64,000 nt of DNA. Origin: Oscheius sp. JU75. Taxonomy: Eukaryota > Nematoda > Chromadorea > Rhabditida > Rhabditidae. This document shows, piece by piece, positions 21,913 through 31,849 of the stretch; the first letter of the stretch is position 1, and each line of letters begins with the position of its first letter. The notes below the pieces were generated by a model. That model was not told the origin of the DNA, did no database searches, and saw only the letters and a list, made by a program, of their open reading frames with translations. The DNA is taken from positions 9,528,501 through 9,592,500 of the forward strand of contig JASJZC010000006.1 in the NCBI GenBank assembly GCA_037178855.1, in the 5' to 3' direction. Both the position numbers and the translations under genes were made by a program.

Positions 21913-24366
21913 CTAGACAGCTCCCATATTGAAGGAAATGTCATTAAAGCCGATCGGAGGAGCTGATGCCAAATGACAATTTTCCAGAATGGGATTGAGA
22001 GAAGTCGGTTCCTGGTATGACGGAGGAAGAGGAGCGATGTTCCTACTTCTCATGTAGGTTGTCAGCTGGAGAGGGAGCTGAAACGGATTGATTTTAACAC
22101 ATAAGCAGAGACGGAGACAGATATAACTATAACTCACTTCTGCTAAAACTTCCTTGGCCAAAGCAGCCATAATGTTCTCCGGAATGACGATGTTCCTCTC
22201 GGTGAAGTCATTGATCGGCACGAACTGGACAATGTCTCTTTCGGCGTAACGTCCATTGTAGGACAAACGGACATTGTCGCCATCCAACTCATCCATTTTA
22301 TCAAAATCGGCATTGCCGACCCCGACAATAATGATAGACATGGGTAGTCCTGAAGCTTCGACGATGGCCTTCGTTGTAGGAATCATGTCACAGATAGCGC
22401 CGTCCGTGACTATCAGAAGTATCTGAAAGGAGGATATTGTAAGACTTTCTATCTCTCTACTTACCTGATACTTGTTGCCATTTCTGTAGGTGCTGGCCTT
22501 CCTGGCTGCTGCCTGTACAATCGGCGCAAAATTCGTGGGTCCGTAGAATCGGACCTCGCGAACACACTTATGGTATGCCTGCATTACTCCTTCCACTCCA
22601 TGGACTGAACTGTTCTGCATCACTGGAGATGGATAAGGAAGAGAGAAGAGATGAGTCACAGAGGAGTGACCAGGACAGATGGCTCCAAAACCGTAGGCGT
22701 CAAACTGTTTGGTACGGTTGTAGTACTGGCAGATGTCCAGTACTGATCTGTAAAAGCCAGTGTAAACAGTGACAGTGACAGTACCCACCTGATGGCCACC
22801 TCGTATTGGTTCGGATGAGAACTGATGTAATGCAGAGAGTTGGGATCATGTGGTGGCTGGTTTGAAGCCGTGAAATCGATGGCGACAGTGAATTCGAGCT
22901 CAGTTTTTCCTGCGATAAAGTCAAGGAAGGTTGGAATTGAGAACAGGCGGCCAGAAATGACCAAGGTGCCAGAGTTGGAGTACTTTTTACCCTTCTTCAG
23001 ACGCTTCTTCTCATTGATGAGCTGAAATTGTTGATCTTTTGGTACGGAACGCACTATCATTAGCAAAGGTTCAATATGTACTTACTATCCAGGTTCTCTT
23101 AACTGTTAAATATTTGGGACCAAATTATTGAATAGTAGAGATACAGAGAGATAGGGTAACAGAGAGACAGAAGAACTTACCGGAATCTCCAACGGTCTCC
23201 CCTGAAGAATCTGTCCCACGCTAACTTGACAGCTTCCAATGAAGTCTGGCTCGAATCTAGGTTTGCCATACACTAATTATCATAACTTTCTAGCGTACTG
23301 TAGGTTGTCATCCCAGCACTCAACATAGAAGTCCCTGTTCCTGTCCCCATTGGCGAGGGTACTCAGTTTGAGTTCGAGAGGTTTCCAAGTGGGATTAAGG
23401 GTCTTCTTCAAGAATTCCGTCCTGTGGATACAAACACGACTGCCGTCATCGTTCAGTCTGTAGATTTTCAAGAAGGGGTCACTCTTCCCGAAAAAGTCCT
23501 TCTTGTCCAGCTTGGTAGCTGAAGCATGGATCTCCAGATGCTCCCTCTGGTTGTCTCCTACCTCCTCACAGGCAATGGTCACTGTTCCACAATTCCCTGG
23601 TAGACCACTGAACTATGGTTTCTAATTGTTCGGATACAAAATACCCAAGGGGCTTGGTGAAGACTCCGACGGATACGATCTCTGCCAGATCGCACTCCAT
23701 AGCTCCGAGGAAGTCCTGCTGATCCAGACTCTTGTTGTTGTCAATGTCGTAGCTACAAATTTATCTATCTCTGTATCTGTCACGGCTCCCAGTAGTCTAC
23801 TTGTGTCTCCATAGTTTCCAATGAAAAGCGTACTGTTAATATTGTTCACTAACTATCAAGTGTAGCAACAGCCAAAAGACTAATTACTCTGCAGAAGGTA
23901 CTTTCCAGGGGTTCCCACCCGAGCAGAAGTGCTTTTTCCTGTCACTCTGTCACTCTGGTAGTCACTCTAACCCTGTCACAGTCCCTATGTCATGCTCAGT
24001 CGATCTCCCTGTCACTGTCACCCTGTCAAAACATATAGAAAACTAACCCCAGTGGCAGGCGATGGTGCTCTCTGTCTCTGTCTCGACTTACAACTGAAAT
24101 CTCAGAGGCTGTTTCTCCTCAAAGAAGTACTCCACGATGACCTGTTTCGTGAACTCCGGATTCAGATTGTTCATAACCAGTTCCGTCCTTCCAACCTCTC
24201 TCCATTCAGGCTGAGCTAGCTGACGACCCATTGAGGATTTTCTGGTGAACCGGGAGACGACGCAGATCGGGTCACTCTTCGAGAAGACATCCATATCCTT
24301 CAGCTTCTTGGCCGAAATTGTCAGCGCCACGGTCGAGCATGGCGTCGCGTTTGGCGGTAGATTCAT
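21913..24366 (-). CDS. Copine (two C2 domains plus copine/vWA domain)
   Basis: Copines are cytosolic, Ca2+-dependent phospholipid-binding proteins that move to membranes and act as adaptors. Exons in transcript order 24366-24092, 23752-23645, 23607-23287, 23256-23181, 23021-22789, 22747-22465, 22422-22138 and 22077-21913 chain in phase to 581 residues, the usual length. C2A covers about 8-125 (KDMDVFSKSDP with Ca2+-site aspartates, DIDNNKSLDQQDFLG). C2B covers about 140-270 (KLDKKDFFGKSDPFLKIY, FYVECWDDN). The vWA-like copine domain follows (ELEFTVAIDFTASN, YGFGAICPG, LLIVTDGAICDM). The start at 24366 was taken because it opens C2A and is preceded by a splice-acceptor-like CCAG. In worms, copines such as NRA-1 and GEM-4 influence receptors and channels; which orthologue this is I cannot say. 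Confidence 0.92.
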
Positions 24367-25929
24367 CAAAATGAGACTGGAATCGTTGGGGATTTATACT
24401 GGGGAACGAGCATGATTCAAGAGCGGAACATGTGAGTGAAAGAGAGAGAGAGAGAGGGGGAGAGATAGAGAGAGATAGTGAGAGAGTTAGTATAGGCTGG
24501 TCGGATTACTCTGAGAGACAGAGAATTGAAGAGTGTTTTCAAAAGACTCTCCTTCTTCCGCTAATAGGAAAGTGAGCAGAGAGCGTGGCCGAAAATAGCT
24601 AGCTCTGACGAATCGACTACGTCATCGCGGTCAGGCGCGGCTGTTTCCAACGGGCAATGCAATAGAACGCTTGCGAAACTTTTATTTTCAAAGTTCTAAT
24701 GGTTCCTGTCAACTATTGAAAGAGAGAAAGAAAGACAGTTAACGTTTTGAATCATACAACAAACCCTTGTTCATGTCCAAGACCGTTTCATCCTTATCTA
24801 TGCTAGTGACCGGCTCCAAAACCTCCCCGTTGGACCGCCCGAGCTCCAAGTAGTTCCGGTCAATTCCAACTACAACATATCTCTTGCTCTAATTTGCAAA
24901 TAAAAACTTTTTGCTTTCGAATTATGGCCTTGGACAACTGAATAAAGAGTCAGAGAGTCAGAGACACAGAGTGGAGATAGACAGCAAGCGATCAGATGAC
25001 AACTGGAAAGTCAGAACTTTCGACGTCTGAAAGCAAAAAACTGGTAGGGGTCCTGTTTAAAATATATCTTATAGTCTCGTGGTCTCACAAGAAAACGCTG
25101 AGCAAGAAATCGATAGAGGAATCGAAGCTAAGGGAGAGTGGGAGAGAGACAACATCTGGGCTTGAACAAACTACGCTGGGAATGGAGGAGATAAGACTGA
25201 AAATAGTAGCAGGGATGACTAGAGTAATTTGGGTAGTAAAACGATTGGAGAAAATGAACTAGTGAGGCTAAAAAGGCACGAGGTCAGTCTGATAAACGAG
25301 CCGTTCAAACAGCTGGTTCTCCCCGAGGAATAAACAATGATTTCGAAACTAAACGTCAGCATGTTGTTCCGTGCATCAACATCAGGGGAATGGAGCTACT
25401 CATATAAGTGGAATTATCAGTCAATGGCTAGTCAGAGAGTCATTGTGTCAGATTGTGAATATCTGAAAGGACAGAGAGACATAGTGATGATGTACAGGGA
25501 AGCGAAGGAGTGTCGCATATAGAAACATTGCGAGCCATGGGAACAGAACTGTAGGCCTGGAAAAGTAACGTACAAATTTGAGGAAAGGCGACTATGTAAA
25601 GACAGAAAACTACTGTACACTGGAGAAAAGAAACTTTTTCATCCGCATAAGAGTTATAACTGTAACTTTTAGAATCTCACTGTACAGGATCCTTTCTCCA
25701 TTCCAAACCCAGATTTCTCCAAATCAATCTATTTACCTTCTTCTTTCGACTCGGGGGGTACATCGTTACGAAACGTTTCGTAACGACCAGTTCGGCCTAA
25801 GCAGTTCCCTTGATCGGACGTCCTCTGGCTCTGAATTCAATCGAACTTTAGTTTTCTTGGGCTCCAAAAGCGAGTATCGATACGCATCAAATGCTTTTTC
25901 TGAATTTCAGCAATAGAAAAAGTTTTCAG
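24367..25929. other. Intergenic region, purine-rich
   Basis: AGAGAGA/GAGACAG runs at 24436-24490 and 24950-24990. ORFs of 60-112 codons on + at 24996-25916 have no splice or family support. Likely promoters of the divergent copine (-) and the charged-protein gene (+). Confidence 0.4.
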
Positions 25930-26786
25930 ATGACCCAAAAAGTTTTGGAGGAGAGGGATCTGGAAGATTCTTTCTCGCAAACCGTGTCATTGACAGAAGA
26001 CGGCAGGGAAAAGGAGACAGAGGATGAAGACGAGCCAAAGGACGAGAATGAAGAGGAAGAGGATTATGGACCGTCGATACATGAGGTAGTCAAAGTTTTG
26101 TTCAGAATCGAAACAAAGATTTAGGTTCAACTGGTAAAAAGTGTCAAGAACTTGTTGACAGTTCTGTTTCCTTCTCTCAAGAAACTTGGTAAGTAAAACA
26201 ACGAATGTGTGAGAAAGACAGAGAGATAGAGAGTCAGTCACAGAGAAAAAGAGACAGAAAGACAGAAGGACAGAAAGACAGGAAGACCGGGAGACAGGGG
26301 AACAAATAGACGGAGAGAAAGAGAGACAGAGCGACAGATAGACAGAAAGATAGAGAGATAGCGAGACAGAGAAGCACTGAGGACAGAGACACACGGGGAG
26401 ACAGCGTAACAGAGATAAAGACTTTTTAGGGCCAATATTGGAGACATCCAAGAAACCTGCTACTGAAGTCTGTGACCGAATAATTCTCTTCGTCCAGCAA
26501 GTAGAGACCAGTATCGCCCAGCTCAAAGAGTATCGTTATCGTAGTTTATCAGTATCACCCATTTTCCAGAAAACGCAAAGGAGAAAAAGGATCCATGAGG
26601 AAGAGACTCGGCCAGCAAATGGGCAAGCTCCAGGCTAAGTTGGTTCCGGAAATTGATTTCCTGCTGCTTGAACTCTCTCCTGCCCAGAAGCTGTCCTCCC
26701 GAATGAAGCAGCTACGACTCTTACAGCAGTCTCTCTTGACCGTCTTCAAAGGAGGCCTCTCTTGTCAACTCCTATCAATCTGTTGA
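25930..26786 (+). CDS. Charged protein of unknown function
   Basis: Exons 25930-26085, 26125-26188, 26430-26534 and 26581-26786 give 176 residues; the last junction uses acceptor CGCAAAG and is less certain. The N-terminus is strongly acidic (TEDEDEPKDENEEEEDYG at about 34-51), then two helical segments (VQLVKSVKNLLTVLFPSL and VCDRIILFVQQVETSIAQL), then a basic leucine-rich C-terminus (MRKRLGQQMGKLQAKL, LKLSSRMKQLRL-like). No signal peptide or membrane segment. Introns 2 and 3 are typical, the 241-nt one purine-rich. The ATG follows TTTTCAG directly. No family recognised; it could be a small coiled-coil complex subunit. Confidence 0.55.
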
Positions 26787-26881
26787 CTCTCCTGTACAAA
26801 ATGTAAATAACTGATTGTTGACAGTGTGAATATGGTTGTCTGTATTGTAGATATTGTTGAGATCTGGTTTGTGCAAAATAG

Positions 26882-26887
26882 AATAAA
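26882..26887 (+). terminator. Poly(A) signal of the charged-protein gene
   Basis: AATAAA lies 96 nt past the stop at 26786, and 150 nt before the stop of the convergent GST gene. Confidence 0.5.
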
Positions 26888-27035
26888 CGTAGTAAACGTA
26901 GCTGGAAAACACAGTCTCTCTGTCACTATGTCTCTATCTGTCTCTCTACCTCTCTGTCTCTATGTATCGCTATCTTCTTGAAGCGTACAAAGTTCATTAG
27001 GAGCCCGAATTTACAACATACTTTCACAGAAGCCT

Positions 27036-27774
27036 CTATTGCTTTCCATTGCCGTTCACAAAGCCATTGGCTGCGGCGCGTTGGTCCAGGTAGGTCTTTA
27101 GACTGGCACGGTTGGAGAATCGTCCGTGGTAGGCCTTCAGAACTGGGAACTTGTCCAGACAGTGAGGGTCCAGGATCAGATGGATGTCGAGCTCCTCGAA
27201 GAGCATGTAGTCGGCATATGAGATGTTCTCGCCGGCCACGAACTTCTCTCCGTTCTGGTAGGTCTTCAGGAGGGATTCGAGCTTCTTCAGCTCGACTGGC
27301 AGGGTCTCGGAGATGTAGGGGGCTTTGCCTGCTTCCTAGAAACGGTTTAAATAAGTAGGGGAAAGAGCTTACATAATCTTTGTAAATCATCGTGGTGTAC
27401 TTGACATGAACGTCACGAACTCCCTCGGCGAACATGTCGATGAAGGTGGTCTCGTACTCGTCCTTGCCGTTCAAATCTGGAAAGAATCTTCCAATAGACA
27501 CTCTATCAACGTACTATACTTGCGAGCCAGGTGACGAAGGATAGCTCCAGATTGGACGATTTGCTGGTCACCTTCGAAAAGACAGGGGACTTGTCCGAAT
27601 TGCTAGAATTAGTATGATCTCTGTCTCTCTGTTTTTTACCATCTGAGGCTTGTACGTTGGCCACTCAGCGTAGCTGAACCGATGATCCTCGAACTTTGCG
27701 CCATTATCCGCCAACAGCATACGAATCGGCTCGGCCAGACCGCGGATATCGAAGTAGGAAACCTTGTAGGGCAT
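27036..27774 (-). CDS. Glutathione S-transferase, Pi-class-like
   Basis: A cytosolic dimeric enzyme that conjugates glutathione to electrophiles. Exons 27774-27640, 27602-27515, 27476-27373 and 27335-27036 give 208 residues, the normal length. The N-domain starts MPYKVSYFDIRGLAEPIRM with catalytic Tyr7 (SYFDIRG), the cis-proline is in GQVPCLF, and QSGAILRHLARKY is the glutathione-binding helix. The C-domain has GENISYADYMLFEELD. The C-terminus ends with the NGNGKQ found in vertebrate GSTP, which is why I call it Pi-like. The ATG directly follows GAATTCAGA, a trans-splice-type acceptor. Confidence 0.92.
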
Positions 27775-27928
27775 TCTGAATTCGATTCTATAGGCAGATT
27801 CATAAAGGAGAGAGATACTGGGCAGGAAATGACCGATGAATGAGGAAAATCGATGATGGGAAGCGTTTATGAACCAACGAAAAGCGGCACTGGACAACAA
27901 ACAAGAACTCTTGAAGAAACAATGAGAA

Positions 27929-29952
27929 TTAAAGATTTTTGACCAGAATGTAGGCATCGGCCGGCTCGATCCGCTTGTAGTACTTCTCGGCCAGACCGAC
28001 GTTCTCGAATCCGAACTTCTTGTAGAACTGGAGCGCCGTCTCGTTGTTAATCTGAAAGGGGCGGAGTGATGACAAGAACCAGACAGATTTAGAGTGCGGT
28101 TGAATGGCAAATGCTGACAAAGCGAAAAATGCGGTCAATAGTAGCGATTAGATAATAGACGCGGGCCGTGGCAGAGGGAAAAAAGGCAGCGATCTAGAGT
28201 GAACGGCGGTGGTCTTTGAGCCTTGTTCTGTGACAAGGTTTAAAATTGGCGCGCAAGTTTGTAGCTGTAATTTAGAAGAAACTCTTTATCTTGATCAGAC
28301 ATATGATAGGACCATCTAGAGGATTCTTAGTAATCTATAGCAAAAGCTAAACCTTGGTTTGTCTGATTTTCTTTTTATAGTTGCAGCTCTAACCGGCTGA
28401 GCTACGCAGCAAAGTTTGTGATTACTACATGGATGCTTGAAGCAATGCCAGTTGCTAATTTCTGGCAAAAAAGTCTGCGACAAATGTCCACTCTAATGTG
28501 GAATAACACTTAACAATGTTTATGGCCTTTTCTGTCAAGGGTTATTCCAGATTAGAGCTAACATGTAAAACAGACGCCTCTTGCTAATTGTAAAGGTATC
28601 AGTCGGCTTCGCCGTTGGTCGGCGGTTTTATTGAGCAAGGAACAAGAAAAAGACAAGAAGACTTCCATGCTGCTAAAGCGAGACAGAACTACGTATAACA
28701 TTCTTTAGCGACTGTCCCTGGTTCTTATTAATAGACATGACAAAGGCCAATTTGACGGGGAACTGTTTGCGTTTTTGTGTCGCTTACGCTTCTGGCGGAG
28801 CGCTACACTGCCAATGTTCGTTTTGTAAATTGAACTGTTGGAACTAACCTGAACATGGAGGAAGACATATTTGAAGTTGGAGTCCTTCTTGGCCAGATCG
28901 AAGACATGCTGAAGGAGGAGCTCTCCGATTCCCATTCTGAATTCCAATTCAAAAGATGACATTTGAAGTGACCTACTGTCTGTAAGGGGCCAGAGTTCCG
29001 AGAGTCATGATGTAGAGAGCCTTCTGTCCTTCGTGGCTGTCGACTCGACAGCAGACAGCTCCGACGACAACATCATTGAAGTAGGCCAACTTTGCCAGAT
29101 TTCCAGTGTTTGCGACCTTAAAATGGATAAAATTATTAAAGGGTCCTCTACAAGGCTATAGAATTGACCCGCGAACTTGTCTGGTCTACAGTTGTCGCGA
29201 AGAGTTATGCTTTTGTCAGCAAGCCAGTGCCAGTCCCCATTCTATTCTTGTTCTTCATAGTTCCTCTCGTTTCCCGCCCATTCGTTATTTTAAACCACGT
29301 ACGTATTTTCTCGTGCACGCCAAGTTTTTCGGATCTCCGTAATTTTTATACCTTGCTCTGTTTATTGTTTCTTTCTCAGATAAAATTTGATCAAAAGCAC
29401 TACTGTTCGTTTCTTTTCGATTTATTCCTCCAGAAAATCTCTTTTCTGTGAACAAAAGCTTCGAGCACGTCATGGATAACCACGCTTTCGTACCCGTCCC
29501 GATAGACATCCCACTCTTTTCACAATATAGTATGGAGCCTTTGATGGTCTTTTCGAGTGTGTATCTGTGTTCTGTCCAAAGACAAAAACTTTTTTCGAGT
29601 GTGGGACCCTTTTTGATTTCTAGGCGAAGCGCCAACCGATCGTACTTTCTGTAGCCAGGCCACGAACTCGCCCGCGTGACTCAGTCGGATGGCAAGATGC
29701 AGGGGAAGACATTTCAATGCGCTTACCTCAGTATAGAATTTATCGTTGTAGGTCACCGGGAAAACTGCCTGATTCAGTTTTTTCAACTGCTGAAACCAAT
29801 TTTTAAATGTGAATAAAAAGGAAAAGTACCAGGACATTGTGATGAGTGATGTCCCCGAGCTGCATGTCGCATCTTCCAGCATACTTTCTTTTCTCGGCAC
29901 CGTTCAAATCCAGTTGGTTGAGATTTTGGACGACATCGATGGATGGGGACAT
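27929..29952 (-). CDS. NAA50: N-alpha-acetyltransferase 50 (NAA50/San)
   Basis: A GNAT-fold enzyme that acetylates N-terminal methionines, usually attached to the NatA complex; it also supports sister chromatid cohesion. Exons 29952-29830, 29789-29727, 29116-28977, 28936-28849 and 28051-27929 give 178 residues. Matches to the family include QLGDITHHNV, the KKLNQAVFPVTYNDKFY block, LAKLAYFNDVVVGAVCCRVD, the acetyl-CoA loop YRQMGIGE, YVFLHVQINNETALQFYKKF and the end YYKRIEPADAYILVKNL. The glycine-loop residue is Q where human has R. The N-terminus has about 28 extra residues before QLGDIT if the ATG at 29952 is used; that ATG follows TATTCAG. The introns of 797 and 610 nt are unusually long for this window; the first holds a tRNA-like fragment. 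Confidence 0.93.
28383..28415 (-). repeat. tRNA-like 5' half in NAA50 intron
   Basis: On the minus strand, GCTGCGTAGCTCAGCCGGTT continues AGAGC, an intact tRNA D-arm with a pairing GCTC/GAGC stem. The sequence after it does not form an anticodon arm or B box. Best read as a truncated tRNA-derived repeat. Confidence 0.5.
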
Positions 29953-30122
29953 TTCCTGAATAGAAATCGATCCTGAGAGCAAAAAACAAATTTTGTGGGC
30001 TCGAGAAAAGCGAGCAAGTTTTAAAAGCAATACTTACGCAAGTTTGCGTTTGGTAATTGAATAAAAATACAGTAGTAAAAATTTGCCTCGCTTTTCCCAA
30101 GCCATAACCCTTATCTTTAGTC

Positions 30123-31787
30123 ATGAAAGACGATGAAAAACACAAAGATCGGAGGAAAGGGGAGCGAGTTCTTTATAGACCAGGTAACTTTTAAGCTTTT
30201 TGATATTGGCGCTATTTTTCAGGGATGCTCAAAAGCAAAGAACCTAAACACGAAGGAATCACTAACGATCATGTACCATGTGAAGATCTGACCGCTCTGG
30301 ACCTTAATGACCATCCGGGTGAGTCCGTTAAATCTGCCTTAAGCTTTACGCTTTCAGAGTCATCCTTCCAAGTCTCGGCAGAGGATGAGGCAGCGCGATT
30401 CGAGGAAATAGAAGTCATTATGTCAATCTATCCGGACCTCTTTTTTCAAGACTCTCCCACGAGAATCATTCTCAGTTTTGAGAAAAGTATACGCCTGACT
30501 GTGAACTTGTGTCACGACTATCCGAGCAGGTTGGTCTTTCCTTGTTTTCTGTGTGGATTCAAAACACTGGTATCTTCAGATGGACTTTTTTGGGTTCAAG
30601 AGTCATTTTCAATCTTGTATCTTGTTCTGCAAAGTTGTAGAGCTTGGCTTGTTCTACAACTTTGTAGAACATCTGAAAGCACAAAAATAACATCGTGGAT
30701 ATGAAAAGGCTCGAAAATGGGCGCCGTGTTCTCACTCTTCCCCGCCCGTTCTGCCTCAGCAGCTCCAAGGCGTCTTTGTAATATGGTACGGTTGAGACTA
30801 GCCGACTATAAAAGTGAAACATTATGCTTGTTCTGAGCCATTTCTCTGGGACAAGCGGATTTTTGAGATTTACGAAGTTTTGCAAAGTTGTAAATTTTGA
30901 TCTACTTTATAACTTTGTAAAGCATCACAAAAGCGAAAAGTCATACTTTGGATCAGAAATAGACTGAAATGACATTGCACTTTGTGAGACGTATGAGACG
31001 GGTACAAGCCTTTTAAGATGGTTTAAATGAGAAACAGCAAAGTTTATTTTTCAGATCACCTCCTTCATTCGAACTCAGTGGTCCATCACTAAGTCCCCGA
31101 GAGCGCCTGTTTCTGACAAACTCCCTTAATGAAGCCTACATCAACAATCTCGGAATGCCGGTTCTGTTTATGTGGATCACGGTCATCAATGACTTCCTTC
31201 AGGTTTTTTTGGTCACATTTATTCGCTTATTTTTGTCCCCCAGAACTCTGAGCACGCCGAGAAACAAGAAGAACTGCCTGAAACAGTAGAGATCATAGAG
31301 CAACCTCGCCCCACCGAGCCCTTGCTAGAAATTTTTCACGGAGAAGTTTTCACGGACAGGAAAAGCCACTTCCAGGCGCATTTGTGTCGAATTAGCACAA
31401 AGGAACAGGTCGGTCGTTCTTACTCTTCCGAAGTACTTGAAGTTTCAGGTTCCTCGCGTAATTCGACAACTGAAATCGAACAACAAAATAGCCAGGGCCA
31501 CCCACAACATTTGGGCCTATCGAATCAAGCAACTGAAGGAGGGAAAAGAGTTTTCCCTGCATGATTGTTTCGATGATGGGGAGGATGGCGCCTCGCCGAA
31601 GATGCTAGATATTATGGAGAAGATGAAGGTCGAGAACACCATGGTTTGAGTCCACATTTCGTATTTTTAACCGCGGTTTTAGGTAGTCGTTACGAGATGG
31701 TACGGGGGAATACATCTTGGGCCGGATCGTTTTCGGATAATTAACAATCTGACGAGAGACATCATTACACAATGTAATGCGGAATAA
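30123..31787 (+). CDS. IMPACT: IMPACT/YIH1 homologue (RWD plus UPF0029 domains)
   Basis: IMPACT-type proteins bind GCN1 through the RWD domain and dampen GCN2 signalling, so they regulate translation under stress. Exons 30123-30183, 30223-30318, 30358-30529, 31055-31202, 31244-31408, 31449-31643 and 31683-31787 give 313 residues. The RWD domain covers about 60-170 (EEIEVIMSIYPDLFF, then PGMP-like LGMPVLFMWI). The UPF0029 domain has FTDRKSHFQAHLCRI, LKSNNKIARATHNIWAYRI, HDCFDDGEDGASPKML and VVVTRWYGGIHLGPDRF, ending with NNLTRD. A charged N-terminal extension of about 50 residues precedes RWD. The 525-nt intron 30530-31054 carries two hairpin copies plus the GTACGGG motif pair. Confidence 0.93.
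30620..30815 (+). repeat. Hairpin plus GTACGGG compound repeat in IMPACT intron
   Basis: Hairpin arms TTCTGCAAAGTTGTAGA and TCTACAACTTTGTAGAA (30624-30671) pair with one mismatch over 17 bases. About 60 bases later comes CTTCCCCGCCCGTTCTGCCTC (30738-30758, 20 bases shown elsewhere as GTTTCCCGCCCGTACTGTCT) and then TATGGTACGGTTGAGAC (30782-30798). The same order and spacing is found at 45.84 and 46.09 kb. Confidence 0.65.
30874..30932 (+). repeat. Dispersed CAAAGTTGTAGA hairpin, second copy in IMPACT intron
   Basis: AGTTTTGCAAAGTTGTAAAT and CTTTATAACTTTGTAAAGCA pair around TTTGATC, flanked by GAAG and TCACAAAAG. It lies about 200 bases after the first copy in the same intron. Confidence 0.65.
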
Positions 31788-31809
31788 TGATAGCTTTGGC
31801 GGGTTGGAA

Positions 31810-31825
31810 AATAAAGAATTTTATT
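31810..31825. terminator. Back-to-back poly(A) signals of convergent genes
   Basis: AATAAA at 31810-31815 serves the IMPACT transcript (+), and AATAAA on the minus strand at 31825-31820 serves the IL-17-like gene (-). The two stop codons are only 62 bases apart, so the 3' UTRs must overlap or be extremely short. Confidence 0.65.
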
Positions 31826-31849
31826 GGAAATACCCGATACGTATTATGA

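Noticed and set aside
24996-25522. Charged + strand ORFs of 61-88 codons
   Set aside because: Composition follows the purine-rich DNA; no splice sites or homology. The real gene starts at 25930.
31690-31715. GAGATGGTACGGGGG, looks like the GTACGGG repeat motif
   Set aside because: It lies inside the last IMPACT exon and encodes the conserved TRWYGG motif.
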